This document shows positions 7,673 to 16,846 of a stretch of 64,000 nt of DNA, piece after piece; positions within the stretch are counted from its first letter, which is position 1, and the number at the start of each line of letters is the position of its first letter. This DNA is from Desulfosporosinus sp. (GTDB taxonomy: Bacteria > Campylobacterota > Campylobacteria > Campylobacterales > Arcobacteraceae): contig DYPS01000001.1 of the NCBI GenBank assembly GCA_020719775.1, positions 1-64,000 on the forward strand, in the 5' to 3' direction. Below the pieces are notes generated by a model. The model did not search any database and had not been told where the DNA came from. It saw only the letters and a program-made list of their open reading frames with translations. A program made the position numbers and the translations under genes.

Positions 7673-9091
7673 ATGGAGATTATAGTTTTAATTGGCACAA
7701 TGGTCTTTTTTTTTGCTGGAGTGTTATTTTTTCAATATAAACAAAATCAATTACAAAAAGAAGAACTTAAGGAATTGGAAACTACCCTTTCATTCACAAA
7801 TAAATTGAAACAGCATCTTGATGTAGAGGTGGCGACACTTTTAGAAAGAGTTCAAAACCTTTCAAAACTTGATATTCAAACGGAAAAATTGAAAAATGAT
7901 TTAAAAAGTATTCAACAAGAAAATCAAGAATATTTGATTGCAAAACAAGATGAAATTATAAGATTAAAAGAGGAAAATGCAACATTAAGAACTTCTCTTG
8001 CGGAACAAAATAAATCAATGAATGAACGATTTAACGATTTGAAAATAAATGGAGAAAAACTAAAAGTAGAATTTCAAAATTTGGCAACCGAAATTTTTGA
8101 TAGTAATAGTAAAAAATTTAGTGAACAAAATCAAGAAAGTCTAGGGCTTATTTTAAATCCGATGAAGCAACAACTGAATGATTTTAAGAAAAAAGTAGAA
8201 GATGTATACGATAAAGAAGCAAAAGATAGAAGTGTATTGCAGCATGAACTCAAAATGCTTCAAGAACTTAATCAAAAAATGAGTATCGAAGCTTACAATC
8301 TTACAACAGCATTAAAAGGACAAAACAAAACCCAAGGAAGTTGGGGTGAAATGGTTCTTGAAAGAGTACTTGAGAGCTCAGGACTTAGAAAAGGGGAAGA
8401 ATACATAAGAGAAGAAACCTTGGAAGATAATGAAGGGGTAAAATATAGACCAGATGTGATAGTGAATCTTCCAAATGATAGACAAGTGATCATTGATGCA
8501 AAAACATCCTTAACTGCTTATGAACAATATGTTTCACATGAAGATGAAAAAGAAAAGCAAATATATCTTAAGGCACATATTCTATCTATAAATACTCATA
8601 TAGATACTCTATCGGATAAACGATATGAAAGTTTAAAAGGGATCAATACCCTTGATTTTATTTTTATGTTTATTCCAATAGAGAGTGCTTTGATGATTGG
8701 ACTTGAAAATGACAAGGAATTATTTGATAAAGCATTTAAAAAGAAAATTGTTCTTGTTTCACCCACTACACTATTGGTTGCCCTTAAGGCTGTTGAAAAT
8801 AGCTGGAGATATGAAAAGCAAGCACAAAATACAACAGAAGTAATACGGCTTGCTGAAAAACTTCATGCTAAAGTGAGGGGATTTGTTGAAGATTTTGAAA
8901 AAGTTGGTAAAACACTTGGAATGGCTCAAAAAGTTTACGACGATGCTTTTGGAAAACTTTCACGGGGAAAAGATAACATAGTTCGTCAAATTGAAATTTT
9001 CAAAGATAAATCTAATATTAGCCCTACAAAACTTATAAGTCAAGAGATTGTTGATAGAGCAATGATTGAAGATGAAGATGAGATAAATTAA
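7673..9091 (+). CDS. rmuC: DNA recombination protein RmuC
   Basis: This 472-aa protein has an N-terminal membrane anchor (residues about 2-22), a long coiled coil to about residue 220, then the conserved RmuC domain. The family hallmark GSWGEMVLERVLESSGLRKG is present, followed by the nuclease-like DVIVNLPNDRQVIIDAKTSL, which resembles a PD-(D/E)XK core. RmuC limits rearrangements at inverted repeats in E. coli. The start is supported by GAGGG upstream. The gene overlaps the convergent pgeF by 4 bp. Confidence 0.95.
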   Translation: MEIIVLIGTMVFFFAGVLFFQYKQNQLQKEELKELETTLSFTNKLKQHLDVEVATLLERVQNLSKLDIQTEKLKNDLKSIQQENQEYLIAKQDEIIRLKEENATLRTSLAEQNKSMNERFNDLKINGEKLKVEFQNLATEIFDSNSKKFSEQNQESLGLILNPMKQQLNDFKKKVEDVYDKEAKDRSVLQHELKMLQELNQKMSIEAYNLTTALKGQNKTQGSWGEMVLERVLESSGLRKGEEYIREETLEDNEGVKYRPDVIVNLPNDRQVIIDAKTSLTAYEQYVSHEDEKEKQIYLKAHILSINTHIDTLSDKRYESLKGINTLDFIFMFIPIESALMIGLENDKELFDKAFKKKIVLVSPTTLLVALKAVENSWRYEKQAQNTTEVIRLAEKLHAKVRGFVEDFEKVGKTLGMAQKVYDDAFGKLSRGKDNIVRQIEIFKDKSNISPTKLISQEIVDRAMIEDEDEIN

Positions 9092-9768
9092 TCGTTTCGT
9101 AACATAATGATTCCACTGAAGCGACCACATTTTGGATCTTTTCTATATGAAAAATAGTTTTTATTTGAGCATTTGGTACAGACTTTTGATATGGTAATAT
9201 TTTTTTGTGGAATTTCACATTTTAGAAGTTGTTTTTCGTTTATTAACTGTAAGTTAATAAATCTTCCATTTACTACATCTTTTCCAAAATTATTTTTTGT
9301 AATTTCAGCTAATTCTTCTGAAACTTCATAACAACAATGCTGGATACTAGGACCCATTGTTACTTGGATATCAGAGGGGTGACAGTGAAATTTATTTATC
9401 ATTAACTTAACCATATTTGAGGATATCGCTTGATATGTCCCATTTCTACCTGCATGAACAACACCTATAACATTTTTTATCGTATCCCAAAATAAAATAG
9501 GGATGCAATCAGCTACTACGACTAACAGTGGTGTATTTGGTAAGTTTGTAATAAGCCCATCGCATTTATATAGATTTATCTCTTCTGTTACTATTTCGAT
9601 GATATTGGAGTGAATTTGCTCCATATATTTTAGTTTAGATTTATTGTAGTTGTATTTCATTGCAAGACTCTCTCTTCTCTTGTCAATGATTATGGAATCA
9701 TCCATTAAATGATAAGCTAGATTTTCCTCATCAATTGTAGTAAAAATTTTAAAAATTTTATTTTTCAT
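9088..9768 (-). CDS. pgeF: PgeF/YfiH family purine nucleoside phosphorylase (laccase domain)
   Basis: This 226-aa protein belongs to the multicopper-polyphenol-oxidase-like family now known to act as purine nucleoside phosphorylases or peptidoglycan-editing factors. Visible motifs are LVVVADCIPILFWD, IGVVHAGRNGTYQAI and MGPSIQHCCYEVSEE, which supply the zinc-binding His and Cys residues. It is somewhat short for the family (about 240-260 aa). It follows the biotin carboxylase gene on the same strand across a 98-bp gap with a hairpin. The precise substrate cannot be told. Confidence 0.88.
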   Translation of the reverse strand: MKNKIFKIFTTIDEENLAYHLMDDSIIIDKRRESLAMKYNYNKSKLKYMEQIHSNIIEIVTEEINLYKCDGLITNLPNTPLLVVVADCIPILFWDTIKNVIGVVHAGRNGTYQAISSNMVKLMINKFHCHPSDIQVTMGPSIQHCCYEVSEELAEITKNNFGKDVVNGRFINLQLINEKQLLKCEIPQKNITISKVCTKCSNKNYFSYRKDPKCGRFSGIIMLRND

Positions 9769-9817
9769 AGAATTGTTTCAAGAGTTAAAATTTACTTAAC
9801 CCTTATAATAAATTTGG

Positions 9818-9852
9818 AAGAGATTTCTATTTTTAAAGAATAAAAATCTCTT
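9818..9852 (-). terminator. Hairpin after the biotin carboxylase gene
   Basis: AAGAGATTT (9818-9826) and AAATCTCTT (9844-9852) are perfect inverted arms of 9 bp just beyond the stop of the upstream minus-strand gene. The tail on the minus strand is only moderately T-rich, so termination may be partial. Confidence 0.4.
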
Positions 9853-9866
9853 TTACTTATTTAATT

Positions 9867-11318
9867 TTAGTTTCTAACTACTAATTTATGTGATTTAATC
9901 TTCTCAATAAATTTCATAATTTTCAACATTTTTTCCTCTTCATCTTTAATACTTCTTTCGCTATTTAAATTAAATATATCCATTTTCTTATCAAGATATT
10001 GAGTTGTAAGATTTCCATTTATAAAATCTTCGTCTCTTACGATTTCTCTATGAAGCGAGATATTTGTAGGGAATCCATCAATATAAAATTCATCTAGTGC
10101 TCTTTTTGCTTTTTTAACAGCACCTTCCCAATCCAATGCTGAAACTATTAGTTTACCAACCATTGAATCGTAGTTTGATGGTATTTTGTATCCCGCATAT
10201 GCACTTGTATCAAGTCTAACACCAGGACCGCCTGGAGTTAAATAATTTGTAATCGTTCCAACTGAAGGCATAAAGTTTTTTTGTGGATTTTCAGCATTGA
10301 TTCTGAACTCGATTGCATATCCTCTAAAATTAATCTCTTCTTGTAAGAATTTTAATTTATCACCTTCTGCAATTTCAATCATTCTTTGAATGATATCTAT
10401 TCCACTAATAACTTCAGTTACAGGATGTTCAACTTGAACTCTTGTATTCATCTCTATGAAGAAAATATTATCTTGCTCATCAACTAAGAATTCTACAGTT
10501 CCAACACTTTCGTATCCAAGTTTGAACATCGCTTTTGTTGAGATTCTATAAAGCTCTTTTCTAGTTTCAGGATTTAATCTTGGAGATGGAGCAATTTCGA
10601 TAACTTTTTGATGTCTTCTTTGGATTGAGCAATCTCTTTCTCCTAGATGAACAACATTTCCATACTTATCAGCTACAATTTGAATTTCAATATGCCTTGG
10701 ATTTTCAACATATTTTTCGATAAAACATTCACCTTTTCCAAAATATTTAATAGCTTCATTTGTCGCACTTTCAAACAATGAATCAAATTCACTCTCTGTT
10801 CGTACAATTCTCATTCCTCTTCCTCCGCCACCAAAAGCTGCTTTGATGATCACAGGAAAACCTATCTCTGCTGCAATTTTTGCACCTTCAGCTTTACTTG
10901 CAACTGGTTCATCTGTCCCTTCTAAAACAGGAACACCAACAGCTTTCATAGCTACTTTCGAAGCCATTTTATCTCCAAAAAGTGCAATATGTTCTGGTTT
11001 TGGACCAATAAAAATAATTCCATTATCAGCACAAGCTTGTGCAAATTCAGCACTTTCACTTAAGAATCCATATCCTGGATGAATAGCATCACATGATGCT
11101 TTTTTTGCTAATGAAATAATTGTTTCATAGTTTAAATATGCTTGCATAGGATCACCCATGATTGGATAACATTCATCAGATTTCTTTATCCAAACACCTT
11201 CTGTATCCACTTCTGAAAAAATAGTTACACTTGTAATTTCAAGTTCTTTACATGCTCTTACGATTCTTAAGGCAATTTCACCTCTATTTGCAATTAATAT
11301 CTTTTTAATTTTTTGCAT
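9867..11318 (-). CDS. accC: Biotin carboxylase (AccC or pyruvate carboxylase subunit A)
   Basis: This 483-aa protein carboxylates biotin using ATP and bicarbonate. All domain marks are present: IANRGEIALRI at the N-terminus, the ATP-grasp loop KAAFGGGGRGMR, the ERDCSIQRRHQKVIEIAPSP strand, EMNTRVQVEHPVTE with the catalytic Arg, and the C-terminal domain to about residue 450. The protein is about 30 residues longer than E. coli AccC, a size also seen for the PycA subunit of split pyruvate carboxylases in Campylobacter. No biotin carrier gene is adjacent, so AccC versus PycA is undecided. Confidence 0.9.
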   Translation of the reverse strand: MQKIKKILIANRGEIALRIVRACKELEITSVTIFSEVDTEGVWIKKSDECYPIMGDPMQAYLNYETIISLAKKASCDAIHPGYGFLSESAEFAQACADNGIIFIGPKPEHIALFGDKMASKVAMKAVGVPVLEGTDEPVASKAEGAKIAAEIGFPVIIKAAFGGGGRGMRIVRTESEFDSLFESATNEAIKYFGKGECFIEKYVENPRHIEIQIVADKYGNVVHLGERDCSIQRRHQKVIEIAPSPRLNPETRKELYRISTKAMFKLGYESVGTVEFLVDEQDNIFFIEMNTRVQVEHPVTEVISGIDIIQRMIEIAEGDKLKFLQEEINFRGYAIEFRINAENPQKNFMPSVGTITNYLTPGGPGVRLDTSAYAGYKIPSNYDSMVGKLIVSALDWEGAVKKAKRALDEFYIDGFPTNISLHREIVRDEDFINGNLTTQYLDKKMDIFNLNSERSIKDEEEKMLKIMKFIEKIKSHKLVVRN

Positions 11319-11347
11319 AATAATTAATTCCTTTTTGATTTTTTATG

Positions 11348-11353
11348 ATTATA
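11348..11353 (-). promoter_or_regulatory. -10 element for the biotin carboxylase gene
   Basis: On the minus strand this reads TATAAT preceded by TGA, an extended -10. A start near 11341 gives a leader of about 23 nt. Confidence 0.5.
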
Positions 11354-11411
11354 TCATAGGATAAATAAAAAACTCAGGAAATAATCTACTGGAATAATTA
11401 TGAAAAGTCGA

Positions 11412-11450
11412 AAAATAGAATTCAAATTCTTTACGGAACTATTCTATTTT
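11412..11450. repeat. Inverted repeat between accC and hrcA
   Basis: AAAATAGAAT (11412-11421) and ATTCTATTTT (11441-11450) are perfect 10-bp arms with a 19-nt spacer. The repeat lies between divergent promoters. Function is not clear; it is unrelated in sequence to the CIRCE elements beside it. Confidence 0.4.
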
Positions 11451-11463
11451 ATGGAAGTTTGTT

Positions 11464-11490
11464 TTAGCACTTGAATAAAAAGAGTGCTAA
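11464..11490 (+). promoter_or_regulatory. CIRCE operator 1 of the heat-shock operon
   Basis: TTAGCACTT, 9-nt spacer, GAGTGCTAA. This differs from the consensus arms TTAGCACTC/GAGTGCTAA at one base. It lies 15 bp upstream of the -35 element. HrcA binds such sites as repressor. Confidence 0.93.
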
Positions 11491-11505
11491 AACAAGTAAA
11501 TTATC

Positions 11506-11534
11506 TTGACAATTTAAAATTCATTTGATACAAT
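11506..11534 (+). promoter_or_regulatory. Sigma-70 promoter of hrcA-grpE-dnaK
   Basis: TTGACA (11506-11511), 17-bp spacer, TACAAT (11529-11534). Consensus -35 and one mismatch in the -10, so this is a strong promoter that would need repression. A start near 11541 falls inside the second CIRCE element. Confidence 0.85.
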
Positions 11535-11537
11535 TCA

Positions 11538-11564
11538 TTAGCACTTAGATATTTTGAGTGCCAA
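11538..11564 (+). promoter_or_regulatory. CIRCE operator 2 of the heat-shock operon
   Basis: TTAGCACTT, 9-nt spacer, GAGTGCCAA; two mismatches to the consensus arms overall. It covers the expected transcription start, so HrcA bound here would block initiation. Confidence 0.92.
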
Positions 11565-11585
11565 TTAATTTGAGATGGTAGAGAA

Positions 11586-12371
11586 ATGATAGATAAAAAA
11601 GAGTTTTTGTTACATTCAATCATTAGAGCTTATATAGAAAATCTTGAACCAATTGGTTCAAATCAATTAAAATCTATGTACGATTTATCGTTTTCACCTG
11701 CAACTATCAGAGGTTATTTTAAAAAGCTAGGCGATGAGGGATATTTAGAACAAGAGCATATTAGTAGTGGAAGAATTCCTACTATTGAAGCATTGAAAGA
11801 ATATTGGCGAGATAAACTTACTTTTGAACTTTTAAGTGTTGATTATGAAAACTTAAAAACACTTTCTCATAATATGGGACTGAGCGTTTTTATTTTACAA
11901 CTACAATCAAAAAAGCTTCAAAGAGTGCTTAATATTGAAAATGCTTATATGATTTTGGAATTTGAATCTTTTGTAATCACAGTGAAATATACTTCTGCTT
12001 TATATAGATTTTTGACCGATATGATAGGACTTGATGCGGATGATATTTTGGATGTAGCAAAACAAGTTGGTGCAACACAACTTTACGAGGAACTCAATCG
12101 GTATTTACAAAAAAGTGAATTTGGTATGATTAATATCAAATATTTTTTGAAATTTGCTGTGAGATATGATTTGAGTGAAGATGCAATAAGTAGATTTATG
12201 CATGGAAATGTGATGCAAAATATAAAAGAGGGAGTTTATTTTGAAAATTTACTCCCTTCTGGATTTATGGGTGTTTGCCATAAAACAAAAATTGGAAGTG
12301 AAAATGTGAAGATTTTAGTTGTTGGTGAACTTAGCAAAGATTACGATTATTTTTATAGGGAGATAATTTGA
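11586..12371 (+). CDS. hrcA: HrcA, heat-inducible transcription repressor
   Basis: This 261-aa protein has the HrcA winged-helix start (LHSIIRAYIENLEPIGSNQL, then SPATIRGYFKKLGDEGYL and QEHISSGRIPT). It represses chaperone genes by binding CIRCE; GroEL usually modulates it. Two CIRCE sites lie just upstream, so it controls its own operon. The length fits the short HrcA forms of Campylobacterota rather than the 340-aa Gram-positive type. The stop overlaps the grpE start as TTGA. Confidence 0.95.
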   Translation: MIDKKEFLLHSIIRAYIENLEPIGSNQLKSMYDLSFSPATIRGYFKKLGDEGYLEQEHISSGRIPTIEALKEYWRDKLTFELLSVDYENLKTLSHNMGLSVFILQLQSKKLQRVLNIENAYMILEFESFVITVKYTSALYRFLTDMIGLDADDILDVAKQVGATQLYEELNRYLQKSEFGMINIKYFLKFAVRYDLSEDAISRFMHGNVMQNIKEGVYFENLLPSGFMGVCHKTKIGSENVKILVVGELSKDYDYFYREII

Positions 12372-12952
12372 AAGAAGAAACAATAAATGAAGAGTTAGTT
12401 GAAGAGACGATTCAATCAGTTGATATGGAAGATGTGAAAGAGGAGATTGAAGAGAAGTTTGCTTCTTTAGAAGAGGAATATAAGCTTCATATGGAGGGGA
12501 AAGTTCTGGATGCTGAAAATAGAGCAAAAGAATCTGAAGATAAATTTTTAAGAACCCATGCTGATTTTGAAAATATCAAAAAAAGACTTGAAAGAGAAAA
12601 GTACCAAGCTATAGATTATGCAAGTGAAAAGTTTGCAAAAGATTTGTTAAGTACAATTGATACTTTAGAGATGGCTTTACAATCAGCTTCTTGTGATGCA
12701 CCTGCTGAGGAATTGTTACCAAAAATTAGAGAAGGAATTGAGCTAACACTTAAAAATTTAATAAATTCTTTTGAAAAAAATAATATTTCAGCTGTAGAAT
12801 CAGATGAATTTGATCCAGAACATCATAATGCTGTGATGCAAGTTGATAGCGACGATCATGAACATGGAGCGATAGTTCAAGTACTTCAAAAAGGGTATAA
12901 ACTTAAGGATAGATTGCTAAGACCAGCGATGGTTTCTATCTGTCAAAAGTAG
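12368..12952 (+). CDS. grpE: GrpE, nucleotide exchange factor for DnaK
   Basis: This 194-aa protein has a long acidic N-terminal coiled coil followed by the GrpE core: FLRTHADFENIKKRLEREKY, AKDLLSTIDTLEMAL, and the C-terminal HNAVMQ and GYKLKDRLLRPAMVSI. It releases ADP from DnaK. The start used is a TTG that overlaps the hrcA stop by 4 bp; the first in-frame ATG is about 20 codons later. The TTG start is supported by the coupling and the GGGAG sequence before it. Confidence 0.95.
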   Translation: MKEETINEELVEETIQSVDMEDVKEEIEEKFASLEEEYKLHMEGKVLDAENRAKESEDKFLRTHADFENIKKRLEREKYQAIDYASEKFAKDLLSTIDTLEMALQSASCDAPAEELLPKIREGIELTLKNLINSFEKNNISAVESDEFDPEHHNAVMQVDSDDHEHGAIVQVLQKGYKLKDRLLRPAMVSICQK

Positions 12953-12991
12953 CGAATAACAGTTTTAGGAAGTGAAAACTTTCTGTGAAAA

Positions 12992-13008
12992 GTAGATTTC
13001 TTATCTAC
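12992..13008 (+). repeat. Small hairpin between grpE and dnaK
   Basis: GTAGAT and ATCTAC form a 6-bp stem with a 5-nt loop in the 168-bp grpE-dnaK gap. There is no T tail, so it is more likely a processing or stability element than a terminator. Confidence 0.25.
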
Positions 13009-13120
13009 CTTGAACCCTTCTGAAAATAAAATTATTTTGTTGAAAGAAAATACTTTGAGCGAAATCTCATTAAACTATTGAAGAAGTTAAAAATTAAATA
13101 TAAAAAATTAAGGATATACA

Positions 13121-15010
13121 ATGAGTAAAGTAATAGGAATAGATTTAGGAACAACAAATAGTTGTGTGGCAGTATATGAAGGTGGTGAAGCGAAAATCAT
13201 CGTAAATAAAGAGGGTAAAAATACAACTCCTTCAGTTGTAGCATTTACAGATAAAGGGGATGTTCTTGTTGGAGATCCTGCAAAAAGACAAGCGGTAACA
13301 AATCCAGAAAAAACAATATATTCAATCAAAAGAATTATGGGTCTTATGATGGATGAAAAACATGCAAAAGATGCTATGAGTAAAGTAGGGTACAAAATCG
13401 TAAATAGAAATGGAGCAGCAGCAGTTGAGATAGCTGGAAAAGTATATACTCCACAAGAGATTTCTGCAAAAATTTTAACAAAATTAAAAACAGATGCAGA
13501 AAGCTACCTTGGACAAACTGTAACAGATGCAGTTATTACGGTACCTGCTTATTTCAATGATGCTCAAAGAAAAGCAACTCAAGAGGCGGGAACAATCGCA
13601 GGATTAAATGTACTTAGAATTATCAATGAACCAACAGCAGCTTCACTCGCATATGGTTTAGAGAAAAAAGGGGAAGAGAAAGTTATCGTTTACGATTTAG
13701 GTGGGGGAACATTTGATGTTACTGTACTTGAGATTGGTGATGGGACATTTGAAGTTCTTTCAACAGATGGAAATGCATTCTTAGGTGGAGATGATTTTGA
13801 TAATAGAATTATAGATATGCTTGTAAATGATTTTAAATCAGATACAGGAATAGATCTTAAAAATGATAAAATGGCGATGCAAAGACTTAAAGATGAAGCT
13901 GAAAAAGCTAAAAAAGAATTAAGTTCTACAAATGAAACTGAAATAAATCTTCCATTTATTACAGCAGATGCAACTGGACCAAAACACTTGGTAAAAGGTT
14001 TAACAAGAGCAAAATTTGAGTCTATGACAGATGATTTAATCTCTGAAACATTAGCACACATCAAAACAGCTTTAAAAGATGCTGGACTTGATAAAGGTGA
14101 GATTAAAGAGGTAATCATGGTTGGGGGAAGTACAAGAATCCCTAAAGCACAACAAGTTGTAAAAGAATACTTTGGAAAAGAGCTTAACAACTCTGTAAAC
14201 CCAGATGAGGTTGTAGCAGCTGGTGCAGCTATCCAAGGTGGAGTTCTTAGAGGAGATGTAAAAGATGTTCTTTTACTTGATGTTACACCACTTTCTTTAG
14301 GAATTGAGACTATGGGTGGAGTTATGACTAAACTTATCGAAAAAGGGACAACTATCCCTGTGAAAAAATCGCAAGTGTTCTCAACAGCTGCTGATAATCA
14401 ACCAGCTGTTTCAATCGTAGTAGCACAAGGGGAGAGAGAATTTGCAAGAGATAATAAATCTTTAGGACAATTTGAACTAAGTGATATTCCAGCAGCTCCA
14501 AGAGGTGTTCCTCAAATCGAAGTAACATTTGATATTGATGCAAATGGTGTACTTAATGTAAGTGCAAAAGATAAAGGGACTGGAAAAGAGAATAAAATCA
14601 CAATTTCAGGAAGTTCAGGATTATCTGATGATGAAATCGCAAAAATGGTAAATGAAGCAGAAGCAAATAAAGAAGCTGATATGAAAAGAAAAGAGTTAGT
14701 TGAATCTAAAAACCAAGCCGAAGCACTTTTACACCAAACTAAAAAATCTTTAGAAGAAAATAAAGGTGTGGTAAGTGAAGATGAAGAGAAAGCTATCATT
14801 GATGCAGCTGCAGATGTTGAAGAGGCACTTAAAAATGATGCTATCTCAAAAGATGAACTTGATGCAAAAGTAAAAACTTTAACGGAAACAAGCCATAAAT
14901 TAGCAGAAGCTATGTACAAAAAAGAGCAAGGTGGATGTGAAACTGGAAATTGCGGAACTGAATCTAAAAAGAAAAAAGATGATGATGTTATCGATGCTGA
15001 AGTTGAATAG
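13121..15010 (+). CDS. dnaK: Chaperone DnaK (Hsp70)
   Basis: This 629-aa protein is a full-length Hsp70. The N-terminal ATPase starts [19 protein letters not shown], with [10 protein letters not shown] and the [17 protein letters not shown] loop; the linker [19 protein letters not shown] leads into the substrate-binding domain. The C-terminus has an unusual cysteine-bearing stretch ([16 protein letters not shown]) before the conserved [10 protein letters not shown] end. It works with GrpE and a DnaJ protein, and is last in the CIRCE-controlled operon, 168 bp after grpE. Confidence 0.98.
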   Translation: MSKVIGIDLGTTNSCVAVYEGGEAKIIVNKEGKNTTPSVVAFTDKGDVLVGDPAKRQAVTNPEKTIYSIKRIMGLMMDEKHAKDAMSKVGYKIVNRNGAAAVEIAGKVYTPQEISAKILTKLKTDAESYLGQTVTDAVITVPAYFNDAQRKATQEAGTIAGLNVLRIINEPTAASLAYGLEKKGEEKVIVYDLGGGTFDVTVLEIGDGTFEVLSTDGNAFLGGDDFDNRIIDMLVNDFKSDTGIDLKNDKMAMQRLKDEAEKAKKELSSTNETEINLPFITADATGPKHLVKGLTRAKFESMTDDLISETLAHIKTALKDAGLDKGEIKEVIMVGGSTRIPKAQQVVKEYFGKELNNSVNPDEVVAAGAAIQGGVLRGDVKDVLLLDVTPLSLGIETMGGVMTKLIEKGTTIPVKKSQVFSTAADNQPAVSIVVAQGEREFARDNKSLGQFELSDIPAAPRGVPQIEVTFDIDANGVLNVSAKDKGTGKENKITISGSSGLSDDEIAKMVNEAEANKEADMKRKELVESKNQAEALLHQTKKSLEENKGVVSEDEEKAIIDAAADVEEALKNDAISKDELDAKVKTLTETSHKLAEAMYKKEQGGCETGNCGTESKKKKDDDVIDAEVE

Positions 15011-15030
15011 ATTTTAAAATTTAGAAAACT

Positions 15031-15065
15031 AAAAATGGTTAGGGAATAATCTCTGGCCATTTTTT
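15031..15065 (+). terminator. Intrinsic terminator after dnaK
   Basis: AAAAATGG (15031-15038) pairs with CCATTTTT (15058-15065), and AGGGA/TCTCT can extend the stem inside. The 3' side runs into TTTTTT. It ends the heat-shock operon. Confidence 0.75.
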
Positions 15066-15126
15066 ATTTAAGTAGATAAAAGTTTGATATTTTTTATAAT
15101 TTAAGAAATATTTAATATGTTTCTGT

Positions 15127-15132
15127 TATAAT
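15127..15132 (+). promoter_or_regulatory. Promoter -10 of tRNA-Gly
   Basis: TATAAT preceded by TG and one base (extended -10), 13 bp before the tRNA 5' end. Confidence 0.7.
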
Positions 15133-15145
15133 CCCACTCACAAAA

Positions 15146-15222
15146 GCGGGAGTAGCTCAGTTGGCTAGAGCTTCTGCCTTCCAAGCAGATTGTCGCGAGT
15201 TCGAGTCTCGTCTCCCGCTCCA
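15146..15222 (+). tRNA. tRNA-Gly (anticodon TCC)
   Basis: A complete 77-nt cloverleaf. The acceptor stem GCGGGAG pairs with CTCCCGC, the discriminator base is T (usual for bacterial tRNA-Gly), and CCA is encoded. The anticodon arm TCTGC-CTTCCAA-GCAGA places TCC at positions 34-36, which reads glycine GGA/GGG codons. D-arm GCTC/GAGC and the TTCGAGT T-loop are present. Confidence 0.97.
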
Positions 15223-15357
15223 CTTTTGAAACTATTCATAAAATATAAATCAACACATAGTCGTTACAATTTTATCAGCTATCTTTTTTGCTTGCAAGCT
15301 TCTTTTGTTAAAGTTAAATATAATATCTTTTTGTCAGCATTAATTGGCGAGTATCTT

Positions 15358-15828
15358 TTATACCACTTTGAATAAGTTAAAATTCTGTCTTATTGCATCA
15401 TAGATGATTATAGAAACACTATTTGCTATGTTTAAACTTCTAGCTTCATCTACCATAGGAATTGTAATACAAGATTGAGTACTTTTCATTAATAACTCTT
15501 CAGGTAAGCCAGCATCTTCTCTCCCAAAATAAAAGTAATCATTTTGATTATATTGAATATCAAAATATACTTGTTTTGTTTTTGTTGTTGCAAGGAAGTG
15601 TCTATCTCCAAAAGGATGTTTGGCCCAAAAATCTTCTATATTTTCGTATTCATGTACTTCAAGGAATTGCCAATAATCAAGACCAGCTCGTCGTACTTCC
15701 TTTTCTGTGATATCGCCAAATCCATAAGGTTTAATAAGATGTAAAACTGAATTAGTTGCGTAAGCAAGTCTTCCTATGGTCCCTACATTTCCTGGCATTC
15801 TTGGTTCTAATAAAACTATATTAAACAT
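15358..15828 (-). CDS. trmL: TrmL-like tRNA (cytidine/uridine-34 2'-O)-methyltransferase
   Basis: This 156-aa SPOUT-family protein methylates the ribose of the wobble base of tRNA-Leu in E. coli. Signatures are NIVLLEPRMPGNVGTIGRLAY, FGREDAGLPEELL, and the knot segment CITIPMVDEARSLNIANSVS. The start is placed at 15828, where GAGGGAAAG forms a good ribosome site; a longer frame to 15885 would overlap purU. It directly follows purU on the same strand and is probably co-transcribed with it. Confidence 0.92.
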   Translation of the reverse strand: MFNIVLLEPRMPGNVGTIGRLAYATNSVLHLIKPYGFGDITEKEVRRAGLDYWQFLEVHEYENIEDFWAKHPFGDRHFLATTKTKQVYFDIQYNQNDYFYFGREDAGLPEELLMKSTQSCITIPMVDEARSLNIANSVSIIIYDAIRQNFNLFKVV

Positions 15829-15841
15829 ATTTTCTTTCCCT

Positions 15842-16675
15842 CTATAAAATAACAGTTTTATTTCCATAAATAAACACTTTATCATTTAAAAGTAAATTTA
15901 AAGCATTTGAAAGGACAACTTTTTCTACATTTCGACCAGCATCCCTCATATCTTGCCAAGAATATGTATGGTCAACTCTTACAATGTCTTGAGAAACAAT
16001 AGGACCCTCATCAAGATCACTTGTAACATAATGAGCTGTTGCCCCTATGATTTTAACACCTCTCTCCCAAGCTTGCTTGTACGGATTAGCTCCTATAAAA
16101 GCTGGTAAAAAGCTATGATGTATATTTAAAATTTTATTTTTAAAGTGATCTACAAAAAGAGGATTGAGTATTCTCATATATTTTGCTAGAACTATTAGAT
16201 CTGGATTAAAATTATCAATAGCTTCAATCATCATCTTTTCGTGAGTTTCTCTTTCTACCCTTTCATGAGATATACAGATAAATGGAATTTCAAATTTTTC
16301 TACTAAATCTTTAAGGGTATCGTGATTCGCTATAACTGCTATGATATTTCCATCTAGCTCTCCACTCATATGTCTAATAAGAATATCCCCTAAACAATGA
16401 GCTTCTTTTGTTACAAGAATAATAATATTTTTTTTTGTATTTTTGGAAAGTTTTATAGTTGCATCTTTAGGAAGAGTAGAATGTAATTGCTCTAACAATA
16501 TTGTTTTGTCAAAATCACCACTGATTACAGTTCTCATAAAAAATTTATTTACATCTTTATCAACATATTCTGAGTTTGTTTCTATATTAAGATTATGGTT
16601 GAAAAGTATTTTTGAAATGTTATAAACTAACCCTTTTTCATCTGTTGTATCTATTAAAAGTTTGTATTCGTTCAA
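15842..16675 (-). CDS. purU: Formyltetrahydrofolate deformylase PurU
   Basis: This 277-aa enzyme hydrolyses 10-formyl-THF to THF and formate. It has an N-terminal ACT domain (about residues 3-80) and a formyltransferase domain with ILNIHHSFLPAFIGANPYKQ and GATAHYVTSDLDEGPI, including the catalytic His and Asp. The N-terminus (MNEYKLLIDTTDEKGLVYNI) is typical. In this setting it balances one-carbon pools. It is divergent from mqnD across a 171-bp gap. Confidence 0.95.
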   Translation of the reverse strand: MNEYKLLIDTTDEKGLVYNISKILFNHNLNIETNSEYVDKDVNKFFMRTVISGDFDKTILLEQLHSTLPKDATIKLSKNTKKNIIILVTKEAHCLGDILIRHMSGELDGNIIAVIANHDTLKDLVEKFEIPFICISHERVERETHEKMMIEAIDNFNPDLIVLAKYMRILNPLFVDHFKNKILNIHHSFLPAFIGANPYKQAWERGVKIIGATAHYVTSDLDEGPIVSQDIVRVDHTYSWQDMRDAGRNVEKVVLSNALNLLLNDKVFIYGNKTVIL

Positions 16676-16846
16676 GTTTTATCCTTATTTTTTTAATTCC
16701 AAAGCTCATATTAATTAATTTTTTGGGAATTAAGTTTTGTTATGATGTTTTACGAGACTTGGATGAAAAATGATACAAGATTATATCAAAGTGGTGGTTA
16801 AACAATTATTTGATAGAATCAAACACTAGAGAAAAAAGGATTAAAA

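Noticed and set aside
13690-14190. 166-codon frame on the minus strand inside dnaK
   Set aside because: Antisense shadow with biased composition and no domain.
14512-15060. 182-codon open frame antisense to dnaK
   Set aside because: Serine/phenylalanine-rich shadow of the dnaK codons; no ribosome site or known domain.
16809-16823. TTTGAT-AGA-ATCAAA upstream of mqnD, resembling an FNR box
   Set aside because: The half-sites are spaced by 3 bp, not the 4 bp needed by FNR-family dimers.
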